Source: Kordia antarctica
GTDB lineage: Bacteria; Bacteroidota; Bacteroidia; Flavobacteriales; Flavobacteriaceae
DNA: 64,000 nt
Direction: 5' to 3'
Assembly (NCBI RefSeq): GCF_009901525.1
Contig: NZ_CP019288.1
Span: forward strand, 4,989,501-5,053,500
Below are positions 45,215 to 53,938 of this stretch, one piece after another. The position numbers and the translations under genes are program-made. Within the stretch, counting starts at the first letter, position 1, and every line of letters begins with the position of its first letter. The notes under the pieces were generated by a model, which was given only the letters and a program-made list of their open reading frames with translations, had not been told where the DNA came from and made no database searches.

Positions 45215-45597
45215 TTAATGAAACTCCATTTGGAGAAGCCTGAAAGGCGAACTCAAAATGGTACGTTGAATTAATCCCGCTGTAGAGCGGGATCTTAAAC
45301 TCGTAAAAATTTAATATCGAAAATATGCTTGGCGCGAAACAACTCGTAAAAAAGCGAAAAAGGTAGTATCTTTGTCAGCATTATATATTTAGTACGACTC
45401 AAAAGTATATTTGTATACTAATACTGAGTTTGGCGTGTGATGCTGAATCAAGTTCAGCATGACGAAATGAATTCACAAAGCGTCAATTCGAGTGATTTTT
45501 TGCAAAAAAAATGTACTTCGATAAACTCAGTAGAACTATCGAGAATAACTTTGAAATCAATTCATAAATGATATAGTAAAAACTAGCGAAAGAAAAA
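45215..45597. repeat. Intergenic region rich in small palindromes upstream of mnmA
   Basis: It contains ATCCCGCT-GTAG-AGCGGGAT (45274-45293), ATGCTGAA-TCAAG-TTCAGCAT (45440-45460), and TACTTCGATAAACTCAGTA (45512-45530), which resembles a widespread intergenic repeat type. A TATCTTTG box at 45367-45374 could be a -7 element for mnmA, leaving a leader of about 220 nt. No coding frame supported. Confidence 0.6.
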
Positions 45598-46785
45598 ATG
45601 AAACGAGTAATAGTAGGACTTTCTGGTGGTGTAGATTCAAGTGTAACCGCATATCTTTTGAAAGAACAAGGATACGAAGTCATTGGTTTATTCATGAAAA
45701 ACTGGCACGATGATTCTGTGACCATTTCTGATGAATGTCCGTGGTTAGAAGATAGCAACGATGCCTTAATTGTTGCTGATAAATTAGGAATTCCATTTCA
45801 AACAGTAGATTTAAGCGAAGAATACAAAGAACGTATTGTTGACTATATGTTCAACGAATACAAAAAAGGGCGTACGCCAAATCCGGATGTATTATGCAAT
45901 CGGGAAATAAAATTTGATGTATTCATGAAAATTGCCTTAGACTTAGGCGCAGATTATGTTGCAACAGGTCACTACTGTAGAAAGGAAACGATTGAAAAAG
46001 ATGGTAAGCAAATTTATAAGCTCTTAGCAGGAAAAGATGATAACAAAGATCAATCGTATTTTTTATGTCAACTTTCGCAAGAACAATTAGAAAAATCATT
46101 ATTTCCTATTGGCGAATTGACAAAACCAGAAGTACGTGAAATTGCTGCAAAAGCAGATTTAATTACTGCCGATAAAAAAGATTCGCAAGGATTATGTTTT
46201 ATCGGAAAAGTGAAATTGCCAGACTTTTTACAACAGCAATTGCAACCAAAAGAAGGTGTCATTGTAGAAGTTCCGCAAGAAAAAGAAAGTTATCACAAGG
46301 AATTACCAACGTTTGCAAATAAAGGAGAAGAATTGGCGTATTACGCTCAAAAATATACCTACCAACAAACCGATGGAAAAGTAGTAGGAAAACATCAAGG
46401 CGCACATTATTTTACCAAAGGACAACGCAAAGGTTTGGCAGTTGGCGGAACAATAGAACCTTTATTTGTGATTGAAACCGATGTAAAAGAAAACGTAATT
46501 TACACAGGACAAGGAAAATCGCATCCAGGATTATACCGACGCACATTATTTGTAAAAGACGACGAATTGCATTGGGTTCGTGAAGATTTGGCGTTACAAC
46601 CAGACGAATCTATGGAAGTTATGGCGCGTATTCGTTACAGACAACCGTTGGAAAAAGCGTTTGTTCATAAAATAGATGGTGGCGCATATGTAGATTTTCA
46701 AAATCCGCAAAGTGCTATCATGGAAGGACAATTTGTAGCTTGGTATATAGAAGATGAATTGATCGGTTCTGGAGTGATTTCTTAG
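45598..46785 (+). CDS. mnmA: tRNA-specific 2-thiouridylase
   Basis: A 395-residue enzyme that thiolates U34 of Lys, Glu and Gln tRNAs. PP-loop [14 protein letters not shown] is at residues 9-22; the catalytic Cys is in [13 protein letters not shown] near 101, and the persulfide-carrying Cys is in SQGLCFIGK near 201. GHYCR and [12 protein letters not shown] are also conserved. Full-length and apparently monocistronic. Confidence 0.97.
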   Translation: MKRVIVGLSGGVDSSVTAYLLKEQGYEVIGLFMKNWHDDSVTISDECPWLEDSNDALIVADKLGIPFQTVDLSEEYKERIVDYMFNEYKKGRTPNPDVLCNREIKFDVFMKIALDLGADYVATGHYCRKETIEKDGKQIYKLLAGKDDNKDQSYFLCQLSQEQLEKSLFPIGELTKPEVREIAAKADLITADKKDSQGLCFIGKVKLPDFLQQQLQPKEGVIVEVPQEKESYHKELPTFANKGEELAYYAQKYTYQQTDGKVVGKHQGAHYFTKGQRKGLAVGGTIEPLFVIETDVKENVIYTGQGKSHPGLYRRTLFVKDDELHWVREDLALQPDESMEVMARIRYRQPLEKAFVHKIDGGAYVDFQNPQSAIMEGQFVAWYIEDELIGSGVIS

Positions 46786-47002
46786 GGAAGTTGAAGCTGA
46801 AAATGAAATTGAAGTTGAAGTTGAAGTTGAAAAAATATCGAATATTGAACAAGGATTATTGAATAACGAAAAGTTAAAAGTTAAAAGTTAAAAGTTAAAA
46901 GTTAAAAGTGAAAAGTGAAAACAAATTAACAAATAGACAAACACACAAATCAACAAATCAACAAAAAAGGAGCAAAGCGACTAAAACCCAATACCTAAAC
47001 AA
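46786..47002. repeat. Low-complexity tract with AAAGTTA heptads
   Basis: After mnmA come GAAGTTGAAGTTGAAGTTG hexads (about 46811-46830), AAAGTTA/AAAGTGA heptads (about 46869-46920), and then AACAAATnnACAAA-like runs up to 46965. The heptads match those at 1074-1160. Confidence 0.8.
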
Positions 47003-48622
47003 ATGAAAAAGCTAATCGTATTGCTAATCATATTCTTTATACAATCCAATTTTGCACAAACCGAACACGCTTGGGTATATTTTACAGACAAACCTGATGT
47101 GGCTAATTCAATAGCGAATCCGACAACTATATTAACTCAAAAAGCAGTTGATCGAAAGATGAATCATGGTGTTGCGATTGATGAACGTGATGTTCCAGTG
47201 AACGAATCGTATATCACGCAAGTGAAAGCACAAATGGGAATTACCGTTAAAGCGAAATCAAAATGGTTCAATTGTGTCCATGTTTTGGGAACGCAAATAG
47301 ATATTGATGCTTTAATAAATTTATCGTTTGTAAACCAAATTTTATATGCAGATCGCTCGCTGAATTCTTCCAGTAGGCCTTCTGCGGAAGCGAATACAGA
47401 AAGAACGGTAGAAAAGTTTGAAACCTTAGTATTTTATAACTATGGAAATGGTTCGAATCAAGCGGGAATGATCAAAATTGACAAACTTCATGAACTCGAT
47501 TACACAGGCGAAGGCGTTACAGTTGCTGTGATTGATGGCGGATTTGTCAATGTAAATACAATGGCAGCTTTCCAGCGATTGCGCGATAATGGCGATTTAT
47601 TAAATGGCTATGATTTTGTAGATCGGACTTCGGATGTGTATTTATATACAGGAAACAGTCACGGAACAAACGTTTTGTCAGATATGGCAGGTTATATTGA
47701 TGGACAATTTGTTGGAACTGCGCCAGATGCAAGCTATTATTTGTTCAGAACAGAAGATGCTGCGACTGAAACGCCCGTGGAAGAATCGTATTGGGTTGAA
47801 GCTACGGAACGCGCAGATAGTTTAGGTGTTGATGTTGTAAATACTTCATTAGGATACAATCGGTTTGACGAAAGTAAATACGATTATACAACGGCTGATA
47901 TGGACGGAAATACAACGTTTATTACAAAAGGTTCTAATATTGCTGTTGAGAAAGGATTGCTCATTGTAAACTCAGCAGGAAATTCTGGAAATGATGGAAC
48001 TTGGGGAATCATTACTGCGCCAGCCGATGGAAATGGTTTCACAATTGGAGCAGTTAATTCAAGCGGAAATTATGCGTCGTTTAGTTCTCGTGGAAGAACG
48101 CCAAATACGCCTGTAAAACCAGATGTTGTAGCGCAAGGAGCAAGTGTGTATGTAATAAGTTCGGCAGGAAATGTAGTTACATCAAATGGAACTTCTTTTT
48201 CTTCACCAATAATTGCAGGTTCAATGGCATGTTTGGTACAAGCGTTTCCAAACAAAACAAATTTAGAATTGATGCAACTCGTTCGCGAATCATCTTCTAT
48301 ATATTCAAATCCTACAATACAATTAGGATACGGAATTCCAAATTTTGAATCTGTATTTCAGACCTTATTAACTTCTGAAAGTAATTTGACTACAATTCAA
48401 GTCTTTCCAAATCCCGCGAAAGCGATTGTGCAAATCAATTTCCCAGAAGGAACTCAAAATGCAACAATTACGTTGGGGAATTTGGTAGGAAAAACGATCA
48501 AAACATATACGACAAATACAACGTATAAAAATATAGATGTGAGTCAATTGGCGGCAGGAATGTACTTGTTGCGCATTGAAACAAACGGAGAACAATTTAC
48601 CCGAAAAATTATAAAACAATAA
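47003..48622 (+). CDS. Secreted subtilisin-like (S8) serine protease with T9SS type A domain
   Basis: A 539-residue protease. Signal peptide to NFAQ; an inhibitor-like propeptide precedes the S8 domain. Catalytic triad: Asp in VTVAVIDGGFVN near residue 178, His in NSHGTNVLSDMAG near 217, Ser in SNGTSFSSPIIAG near 397; oxyanion Asn in NSAGNSGNDG. C-terminal type A sorting domain: IQVFPNPAKAIVQINFP ... GMYLLRIETNGEQFTRKIIKQ. Exported by T9SS for extracellular proteolysis. Ends 5 bp before the next gene. Confidence 0.95.
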   Translation: MKKLIVLLIIFFIQSNFAQTEHAWVYFTDKPDVANSIANPTTILTQKAVDRKMNHGVAIDERDVPVNESYITQVKAQMGITVKAKSKWFNCVHVLGTQIDIDALINLSFVNQILYADRSLNSSSRPSAEANTERTVEKFETLVFYNYGNGSNQAGMIKIDKLHELDYTGEGVTVAVIDGGFVNVNTMAAFQRLRDNGDLLNGYDFVDRTSDVYLYTGNSHGTNVLSDMAGYIDGQFVGTAPDASYYLFRTEDAATETPVEESYWVEATERADSLGVDVVNTSLGYNRFDESKYDYTTADMDGNTTFITKGSNIAVEKGLLIVNSAGNSGNDGTWGIITAPADGNGFTIGAVNSSGNYASFSSRGRTPNTPVKPDVVAQGASVYVISSAGNVVTSNGTSFSSPIIAGSMACLVQAFPNKTNLELMQLVRESSSIYSNPTIQLGYGIPNFESVFQTLLTSESNLTTIQVFPNPAKAIVQINFPEGTQNATITLGNLVGKTIKTYTTNTTYKNIDVSQLAAGMYLLRIETNGEQFTRKIIKQ

Positions 48623-48627
48623 CACGA

Positions 48628-49584
48628 ATGACGTTGTTCGCACAGAATAGAATTACACAATTATACAATATAGAATATCCAATAATTCAAGGTGGAATGA
48701 TTTGGGCAAGTGGTTGGCGGTTGGCTTCTGCAGTAAGTAATGCTGGTGGATTGGGCTTAATTGGCGCAGGATCGATGTATCCAGATGTGTTGCGTGAACA
48801 TATTCAAAAGTGTAAAAAAGCAACGGATAAACCATTTGGTGTCAACGTTCCGATGTTGTATCCGAATATTGAAGAAATTATGAATATTATTGTGGAAGAA
48901 GGCGTGAAAATCGTTTTTACTTCTGCGGGAAATCCTAAAACGTGGACACCTTTTTTAAAGGAAAACGGAATTATAGTAACACATGTTGTCAGTAGTTCTA
49001 AGTTTGCATTAAAATCTCAAGAAGCTGGCGTACATGCTGTCGTTGCAGAAGGTTTTGAAGCTGGCGGACATAACGGAAGAGAAGAAACTACAACTTTGAC
49101 ATTGATTCCAACCGTAAAAGAAAAATTAGAAATTCCATTGATTGCCGCTGGCGGAATTGGAAGTGGAAAAGCGATGTTAGCTGCGATGGTTTTAGGCGCA
49201 GATGGCGTACAAGTTGGAAGTAGATTTGTTGCCACAGAAGAAGCATCATCACATATAGAATTTAAGAAAAAAGTAGTAGAAGCCAAAGAAGGAAGTACTA
49301 AATTGATGTTGAAGGAATTGGCGCCAGTTCGGTTGTTGAAAAATAAATTTTACGAAGATATTGAAGAATTATACACAAAATCTCCAAGCGTGGACGAACT
49401 CAAAACTTTACTTGGTAGAGCGCGCGCAAAACGTGGAATGTTTGAAGGCGATTTGGTAGAAGGTGAATTGGAAATTGGGCAAGTTTCTGCGTTGATTCAC
49501 GATATAAAACCTGCGGCAACTGTTGTCAGTGATATGATTTTAGAGTTTCAAGAAAGTGTAAATTTGATCAAAAATAAATTTTAA
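48628..49584 (+). CDS. Nitronate monooxygenase/FabK-like flavin oxidoreductase
   Basis: A 318-residue FMN TIM-barrel protein. Family hallmarks: YPIIQGGMIWASGWRLASAVSNAGGLGLIGAG at the N-terminus, EGFEAGGHNGREETTTL (His of the active site) and PLIAAGGIGSGKAMLAAMVLGADGVQVGSRF binding FMN phosphate. Members oxidise nitronates or reduce enoyl-ACP; which applies is open. The gene is tightly spaced after the protease (5 bp) and before the VOC gene (4 bp), implying one transcript. Confidence 0.88.
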   Translation: MTLFAQNRITQLYNIEYPIIQGGMIWASGWRLASAVSNAGGLGLIGAGSMYPDVLREHIQKCKKATDKPFGVNVPMLYPNIEEIMNIIVEEGVKIVFTSAGNPKTWTPFLKENGIIVTHVVSSSKFALKSQEAGVHAVVAEGFEAGGHNGREETTTLTLIPTVKEKLEIPLIAAGGIGSGKAMLAAMVLGADGVQVGSRFVATEEASSHIEFKKKVVEAKEGSTKLMLKELAPVRLLKNKFYEDIEELYTKSPSVDELKTLLGRARAKRGMFEGDLVEGELEIGQVSALIHDIKPAATVVSDMILEFQESVNLIKNKF

Positions 49585-49588
49585 AAAT

Positions 49589-49978
49589 ATGAAAGCAAAA
49601 GCAAAAGTAAAATTTATAAGTGTCCATCCAGTATTGGCTGTGAAAAACGTGATACAATCGTTAGGTTTTTATGTGAATAAACTCGGCTTTAAAGTTGCTT
49701 TTGCCGATCACAAAACGAATCCGAAATATGTAGGAATCAAGCGTGGACTTGTGGAAATTCATTTGCAACAACACCACGATGCTTCAGAATGGGAACACAC
49801 TATTGAGCGTCCGATGTTGCGTTTTTTAGTGTTGAGCACCGAAAATTTATTTGAAGAATATAAAGCAAAAGGAATATTTCATGCGCAAACTTCTATTAAA
49901 AAAACCACTTGGAACACAAAAGAATTCGCTTTTTACGACTTAGATAAAAACGGTTTGACGTTTTATGAGAATTTGTAG
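49589..49978 (+). CDS. Bleomycin-resistance-like VOC protein
   Basis: A 129-residue single-domain VOC protein: SVHPVLAVKNVIQSLGFYVNKLGFKVAFAD, then VEIHLQQHHDASEWE and FAFYDLDKNGLTFYENL. The pattern (short, dimeric, final strand FYDLDxNxLTFYE) matches bleomycin-resistance/dioxygenase-like proteins. Ligand unknown. Last gene of a three-gene set, ending 7 bp from the convergent response regulator. Confidence 0.85.
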   Translation: MKAKAKVKFISVHPVLAVKNVIQSLGFYVNKLGFKVAFADHKTNPKYVGIKRGLVEIHLQQHHDASEWEHTIERPMLRFLVLSTENLFEEYKAKGIFHAQTSIKKTTWNTKEFAFYDLDKNGLTFYENL

Positions 49979-49985
49979 TTAAAGA

Positions 49986-50759
49986 TTATCTTTTCGGACT
50001 AAAGAAAGATGCTATTTTAGAAATAAAACTAGACTTTTCTTTTATACTAATTTCGAATTTCTGTTCGCAATGATGAAGTGAAATTTCAGTACTGATTCTC
50101 GATTTTACGTGCGATAGATTGATAATTGTTCTTTGTGTAATTTTCTCAAAATTGTACGGCTTCAACTCCTCGGATAAATTACTAATTGTCATACGAATGT
50201 TTTCTATGAGAACTTCGTCATTCTTTCCATAAATAGACACGTAATTCTTTTTTGCTTGACATCCTTCACGGTTTTTAGTGGTAATAATTTTCGCAGTCGT
50301 AATATAATAAGCATCTTCAGCTTTAAACATATAATTACTATCACCTACTGAAAGATTTATTTTGCCTGTTTCAACTCTGCCTTTAGTTTGAATTTTTCCA
50401 ATAATTTTATTCTTCAGAATTGTTTCAAAATCTTCTAAATCAAAAGGTTTACTCATGTAGCCAGAAATGTCTAAATTATTAATAATCTCACCATGTTTTC
50501 CAGTAGTAGAAGTTAAAAATACTACTTTTTTTGAAGAAGCAATTTTTTCGGAAAGTTGTATTCCATTAAGACCTGGCATATCAAAATCTACAATTAATAA
50601 GTCGTATGAATCATTGTTAATTTTATTGTAAGCATTTATAGAACTGTGATAACTTGAAACATGTTCTAAATTGTATGTCTTTGCAATTGTGTCAATTTTT
50701 TCCTTAACGTAAGAAAGCATTTTTGGATCGTCATCCACAAGAATGTATCGAATTTTCAT
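49986..50759 (-). CDS. LytTR-family response regulator
   Basis: A 257-residue regulator. Receiver domain: acidic pocket VDDDPKML, phospho-acceptor Asp in LLIVDFDMPGLNG near residue 57, Lys in MSKPFDLEDF near 105. C-terminal LytTR DNA-binding domain (YYITTAKIITTKN ... FEKITQRTIINLSHVK). It overlaps the histidine kinase gene by 4 bp, so they form a cognate pair. Confidence 0.92.
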   Translation of the reverse strand: MKIRYILVDDDPKMLSYVKEKIDTIAKTYNLEHVSSYHSSINAYNKINNDSYDLLIVDFDMPGLNGIQLSEKIASSKKVVFLTSTTGKHGEIINNLDISGYMSKPFDLEDFETILKNKIIGKIQTKGRVETGKINLSVGDSNYMFKAEDAYYITTAKIITTKNREGCQAKKNYVSIYGKNDEVLIENIRMTISNLSEELKPYNFEKITQRTIINLSHVKSRISTEISLHHCEQKFEISIKEKSSFISKIASFFSPKR

Positions 50760-51778
50760 GAGGCAATAGCTAAAGTTAATCGTGATATGTATTGTTTGTT
50801 TGGTAATGCTTCGTGCGATAATTTACTACCAGGATAATAGGTGTTTATCAATTGTTCAAGCGCATTAAGTCCAAAACCACTTTCAGTATCGGTAATTTTC
50901 ACAGGATGTTCTAGTTGAACTTCAGCGCTATTTATTAAGCTGTAATTTAGCTTGTTATGTTCATTTTGTTCCAGCTTGATAGTGATAAAGGAATTTTCAT
51001 CGTTCAGACTTCCGTGTTTTAAAGCATTTTCAACAAAAGGAAAAAACAATGTGGGTTTTATTTCAAGCGTGCTACGTTGTTCGTCATTTAACAAGTCTTC
51101 CAACTCAATTTTAGCATTTGGTTTTAAATAGCGAATCAATTCTAAAAACATTTCTACATATTTCAATTCTTCTGTAATTGAAATAGCAGTTTTATTCAAG
51201 GCTGCAACATTATAATCCAATAGGTTAAAAATATTCTTTAGTGCATCAATAGGAGGAATGCCCATTTCAGATTTTCCAATTTTATAATGAACTCCCCATA
51301 TTGTCTTATAATTAGCGCGCGCGCTTTCCAAGTCCATATATACTTGATTGATTACGTTTTTGATAAAATGTGCGCCAAGTCGCGTATTATTTGCTTCTAC
51401 ACTTTTATAATCTGCATATTTTTCAAAAGCTCTTTGTTGATGATTTATTTCTTGACCAAGTGTGGAAATCTTCTTCTCGCTATTTCGTTTTATGGTTTTT
51501 AATTCCTTTTCTAGAAACATACTTTTTTCATGCCTTAGCAACAACTCTTTTTCAAGTTTTTCTATATCTCGCAATTGTTTACTATAACCAGTCACAGCTT
51601 TTTCATTGGCTACAACGTATTCCTTTAAAGCATTATTTTCTTTTTTGTACGCTCGTTTTTTGTAAACGTTGAATATGTTTCTACTAAAAGCTATTACAAA
51701 AGCTATAAAGAGAACGATACTTATGATTAGTAGTAAATCATCTTCAGTTAACAAATCGTCAAATAATCCTTGTTCCAT
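50756..51778 (-). CDS. LytS/YehU-type sensor histidine kinase
   Basis: A 340-residue kinase. One membrane helix (residues ~12-30) is followed by a coiled-coil (KAVTGYSKQLRDIEKLEKELLLRHEK) and the His_kinase domain. The phospho-acceptor box reads LGAHFIKNVINQVYM instead of the common LNPHFLFNxLN, but His is kept. N box FVENALKHG and G box TESGFGLNALEQL are intact. No periplasmic sensor domain is present, so the signal is probably sensed through the membrane or cytoplasm. Confidence 0.9.
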   Translation of the reverse strand: MEQGLFDDLLTEDDLLLIISIVLFIAFVIAFSRNIFNVYKKRAYKKENNALKEYVVANEKAVTGYSKQLRDIEKLEKELLLRHEKSMFLEKELKTIKRNSEKKISTLGQEINHQQRAFEKYADYKSVEANNTRLGAHFIKNVINQVYMDLESARANYKTIWGVHYKIGKSEMGIPPIDALKNIFNLLDYNVAALNKTAISITEELKYVEMFLELIRYLKPNAKIELEDLLNDEQRSTLEIKPTLFFPFVENALKHGSLNDENSFITIKLEQNEHNKLNYSLINSAEVQLEHPVKITDTESGFGLNALEQLINTYYPGSKLSHEALPNKQYISRLTLAIAS

Positions 51779-51980
51779 CTATTCTTAGTTGTCTATGCGT
51801 GTTTCTTACTTTTTACTTATCACAAAAAGAACCACTTCTATCCCAAATATAGCTTGTCTGTCCCAAATAGGAAAATAAAATGTCAAAGAGTAGCATATTT
51901 GGTGCAAGAATAAGCGCTATTCGAAAGTAAAAGGTTTCTGTAGGAGAAACGTATTACAAATCTTTAAAAAAGTAAAAACG

Positions 51981-52115
51981 ATGAAAGATGTAAACAAAAT
52001 GACCAAAGAAGATTTGAAACGCATTGAAGAAGCTCATGGGCAAAAATCAAATCCAACACAAGAAGAAATAGATTTTCTTGAACGCGCAAAAAAGGCTGTT
52101 GCGCAAAATAAATAA
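51981..52115 (+). CDS. Small charged protein (44 aa) at the head of the viperin operon
   Basis: A 44-residue frame, MKDVNKMTKEDLKRIEEA, ending FLERAKKAVAQNK. It is helical and strongly charged, with Pro-centred QKSNPTQEE between two helices. It is on the same strand 34 bp before the next small ORF. No family recognised; coding is supported by protein-like composition and context only. Confidence 0.55.
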   Translation: MKDVNKMTKEDLKRIEEAHGQKSNPTQEEIDFLERAKKAVAQNK

Positions 52116-52149
52116 CAGCAATTAATAAATACTTTTAAATTTTAACATT

Positions 52150-52266
52150 ATGAATACACAAGACAAAGAAAATCAACCAATCAATCATCCTGATGATGTG
52201 AATCACGGAAATCAGATGAATCCAGATCATGAGGAATATCATCATTCAAGAGAAGAAAATGATTGA
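52150..52266 (+). CDS. Small His/Asn/Asp-rich protein (38 aa) overlapping the kinase gene
   Basis: A 38-residue frame starting MNTQDKENQPINHPDDVNH and ending HHSREEND. Its TGA lies inside the start region of the kinase gene (8-bp overlap), the arrangement of translational coupling. Hydrophilic, no cysteines. No family recognised. Confidence 0.5.
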   Translation: MNTQDKENQPINHPDDVNHGNQMNPDHEEYHHSREEND

Positions 52267-52792
52267 TAAGATCACTTTAAGTGGATTTGCTGGAAGCGGT
52301 AAATCCACTATTGGAAAAAATCTTCAAGAAGCACTCAATTTTGAGTTTATCTCCGTTGGGAATTTTTCAAGAAAGTTGGCTAATGAAGAATATAAAATGA
52401 CCATTAATGCATTTCAACAGAAGTGTACAAAAAATCCAAAATTAGATGCAGAGATCGACAAAAAGTTTCAAATAGAATGTAATTCGAAAGACAACTTAGT
52501 TATTGATTATCGACTCGGATTCAAGTTTATACAGAATGCTTTTCATGTATTGCTCAAAGTTTCAGACCAAGAAGCAGTAAGTAGAATTAAAGCCGCAAAC
52601 CGAACTGATGAGACAATTTCAGCGAAAGCGATAGACACTAGAAATGAAAACATGCGAACACGTTTTTTATCAAGTTATAACGTGGATTTTACCAACGAAA
52701 AAAACTATCATCTCTTGATTGATACAGATTCGTTAACACCGAAAGAAATCACGAATTTAATTATAGAAGAATTTAAAAAAATAACCATTTAA
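52259..52792 (+). CDS. CMP-kinase-like P-loop nucleotide kinase
   Basis: A 177-residue kinase from the ATG at 52259 (MIDKITLSGFAGSGKSTIG). The Walker A loop GFAGSGKST is at residues 9-17. SVGNFSRKLANEEYKMTINAFQQK, then NLVIDYRLGFKF and RIKAANRTDE, match the archaeal-type cytidylate kinase family (Cytidylate_kin2). It would phosphorylate CMP/dCMP or a related NMP. Ten bp ahead of the viperin gene, it recalls the vertebrate CMPK2-RSAD2 pair, in which the kinase supplies the nucleotide triphosphate that viperin consumes. Confidence 0.85.
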   Translation: MIDKITLSGFAGSGKSTIGKNLQEALNFEFISVGNFSRKLANEEYKMTINAFQQKCTKNPKLDAEIDKKFQIECNSKDNLVIDYRLGFKFIQNAFHVLLKVSDQEAVSRIKAANRTDETISAKAIDTRNENMRTRFLSSYNVDFTNEKNYHLLIDTDSLTPKEITNLIIEEFKKITI

Positions 52793-52802
52793 AATATAAA
52801 CC

Positions 52803-53714
52803 ATGAACACAGAAATTAAACAATTAAAAAGAAAAAATAGAATTGGAAGCACAGAAAAAGAGTCTAGAATGGCAATACCAAGCGTCAATTTTCACTTGTG
52901 GCAACCTTGTAATATGCGATGCAAGTTTTGTTTTGCTACATTTTTAGATGTGAAACAAACCATTTTACCAAAAGGACATTTACCAGAAGCAGAAGCTGTA
53001 GAAGTTGTAAAATCGTTAGCCAATTACGGATTCAAAAAAATTACATTTGTTGGTGGCGAACCTTTATTATGTAAATGGTTACCTAAATTAATTCGTACCG
53101 CAAAAGAATTAGGATTAAACACAACAGTAGTTACCAATGGAAGTAAATTAACAGACGAATTTTTACAACAAAACAAACCATATTTAGATTGGATTGCGTT
53201 GAGTATTGATAGTTTGAATAAAGAAACAAACATAAAAACTGGAAGAACAGAACGAAAAATTCCATTGACGGAAGCATTTTATAAAGACAGGATTAATGCT
53301 ATAAAAGCACATGGTTATAAATTGAAAATCAACACAGTTGTGAATGCTCATAATTATAAAGAATTAATGGTAGATTTTATTAAAGAAGCAAATCCGAAAC
53401 GATGGAAAATTTTTCAAGTATTACCAATTACTGGGCAAAATGATGGGAAAATAGAAGATTTAAAAATCACAACTGCACAATACGAAAGCTTTTTACAAAG
53501 ACATGAAGAGTTAGCCGTTTGTGTTCCAGAATCAAACGATGCAATTAAAGGAAGTTACGTAATGGTTGATCCGGCAGGACGTTTTTTTGACAATGCCGAA
53601 GGAACGCACAATTATAGCAAACCAATATTAGAAGCTGGTGTTTTTGAAGCCATTAAAGCTGTCAATTATGATATTGTAAAGTTTATTGATAGAAAAGGAT
53701 TTTACAATTGGTAA
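52803..53714 (+). CDS. Prokaryotic viperin (pVip), antiviral radical SAM enzyme
   Basis: A 303-residue radical SAM protein of the viperin family. Cluster motif CNMRCKFC (Cys36, Cys40, Cys43), preceded by SVNFHLWQP as in vertebrate viperin (SVNFHFTRQ). Further collinear matches to human viperin: ITFVGGEPLL, WIALSIDSLNKETNIKTGR, NPKRWKIFQVLPITGQN, SFLQRHEELAVCVPESN, GSYVMVDPAGRFFDN. It lacks the eukaryotic N-terminal amphipathic helix. Known pVips convert NTPs to 3'-deoxy-3',4'-didehydro-NTPs, chain terminators of viral RNA polymerases. C-terminal FYNW matches the end of the family. The base used here cannot be read from sequence. Confidence 0.95.
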   Translation: MNTEIKQLKRKNRIGSTEKESRMAIPSVNFHLWQPCNMRCKFCFATFLDVKQTILPKGHLPEAEAVEVVKSLANYGFKKITFVGGEPLLCKWLPKLIRTAKELGLNTTVVTNGSKLTDEFLQQNKPYLDWIALSIDSLNKETNIKTGRTERKIPLTEAFYKDRINAIKAHGYKLKINTVVNAHNYKELMVDFIKEANPKRWKIFQVLPITGQNDGKIEDLKITTAQYESFLQRHEELAVCVPESNDAIKGSYVMVDPAGRFFDNAEGTHNYSKPILEAGVFEAIKAVNYDIVKFIDRKGFYNW

Positions 53715-53938
53715 TTTAGAAAATCAATAAAATTAGATGGTTTCTTTTGGAATTATTCGTTAAATAAACCCACAGAAGAAAGAAACCTTTTTTAAATGAA
53801 AAATTAAAGATTGAGTGATTAAAAACTTCTATAATTCCAAATTTCTAACTAAGTCTTAGTTGCGCAAGCAAGTCTAAAAGTCTAAAAGCGAAGCGATCCA
53901 AGAGATTTCCGCCTACGCGGGAACGAGTTTAACCAAGT
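53715..53938. other. Intergenic region with small repeats between pVip and lysA
   Basis: It contains AAGTCTAAAAGTCTAAAAGCG direct repeats (53870-53890, with an AGCG unit as at 1231-1295) and TTCCGCCTACGCGGGAA (53907-53923), an imperfect palindrome of a type repeated in many flavobacterial genomes. No clear terminator or ORF. Confidence 0.5.
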
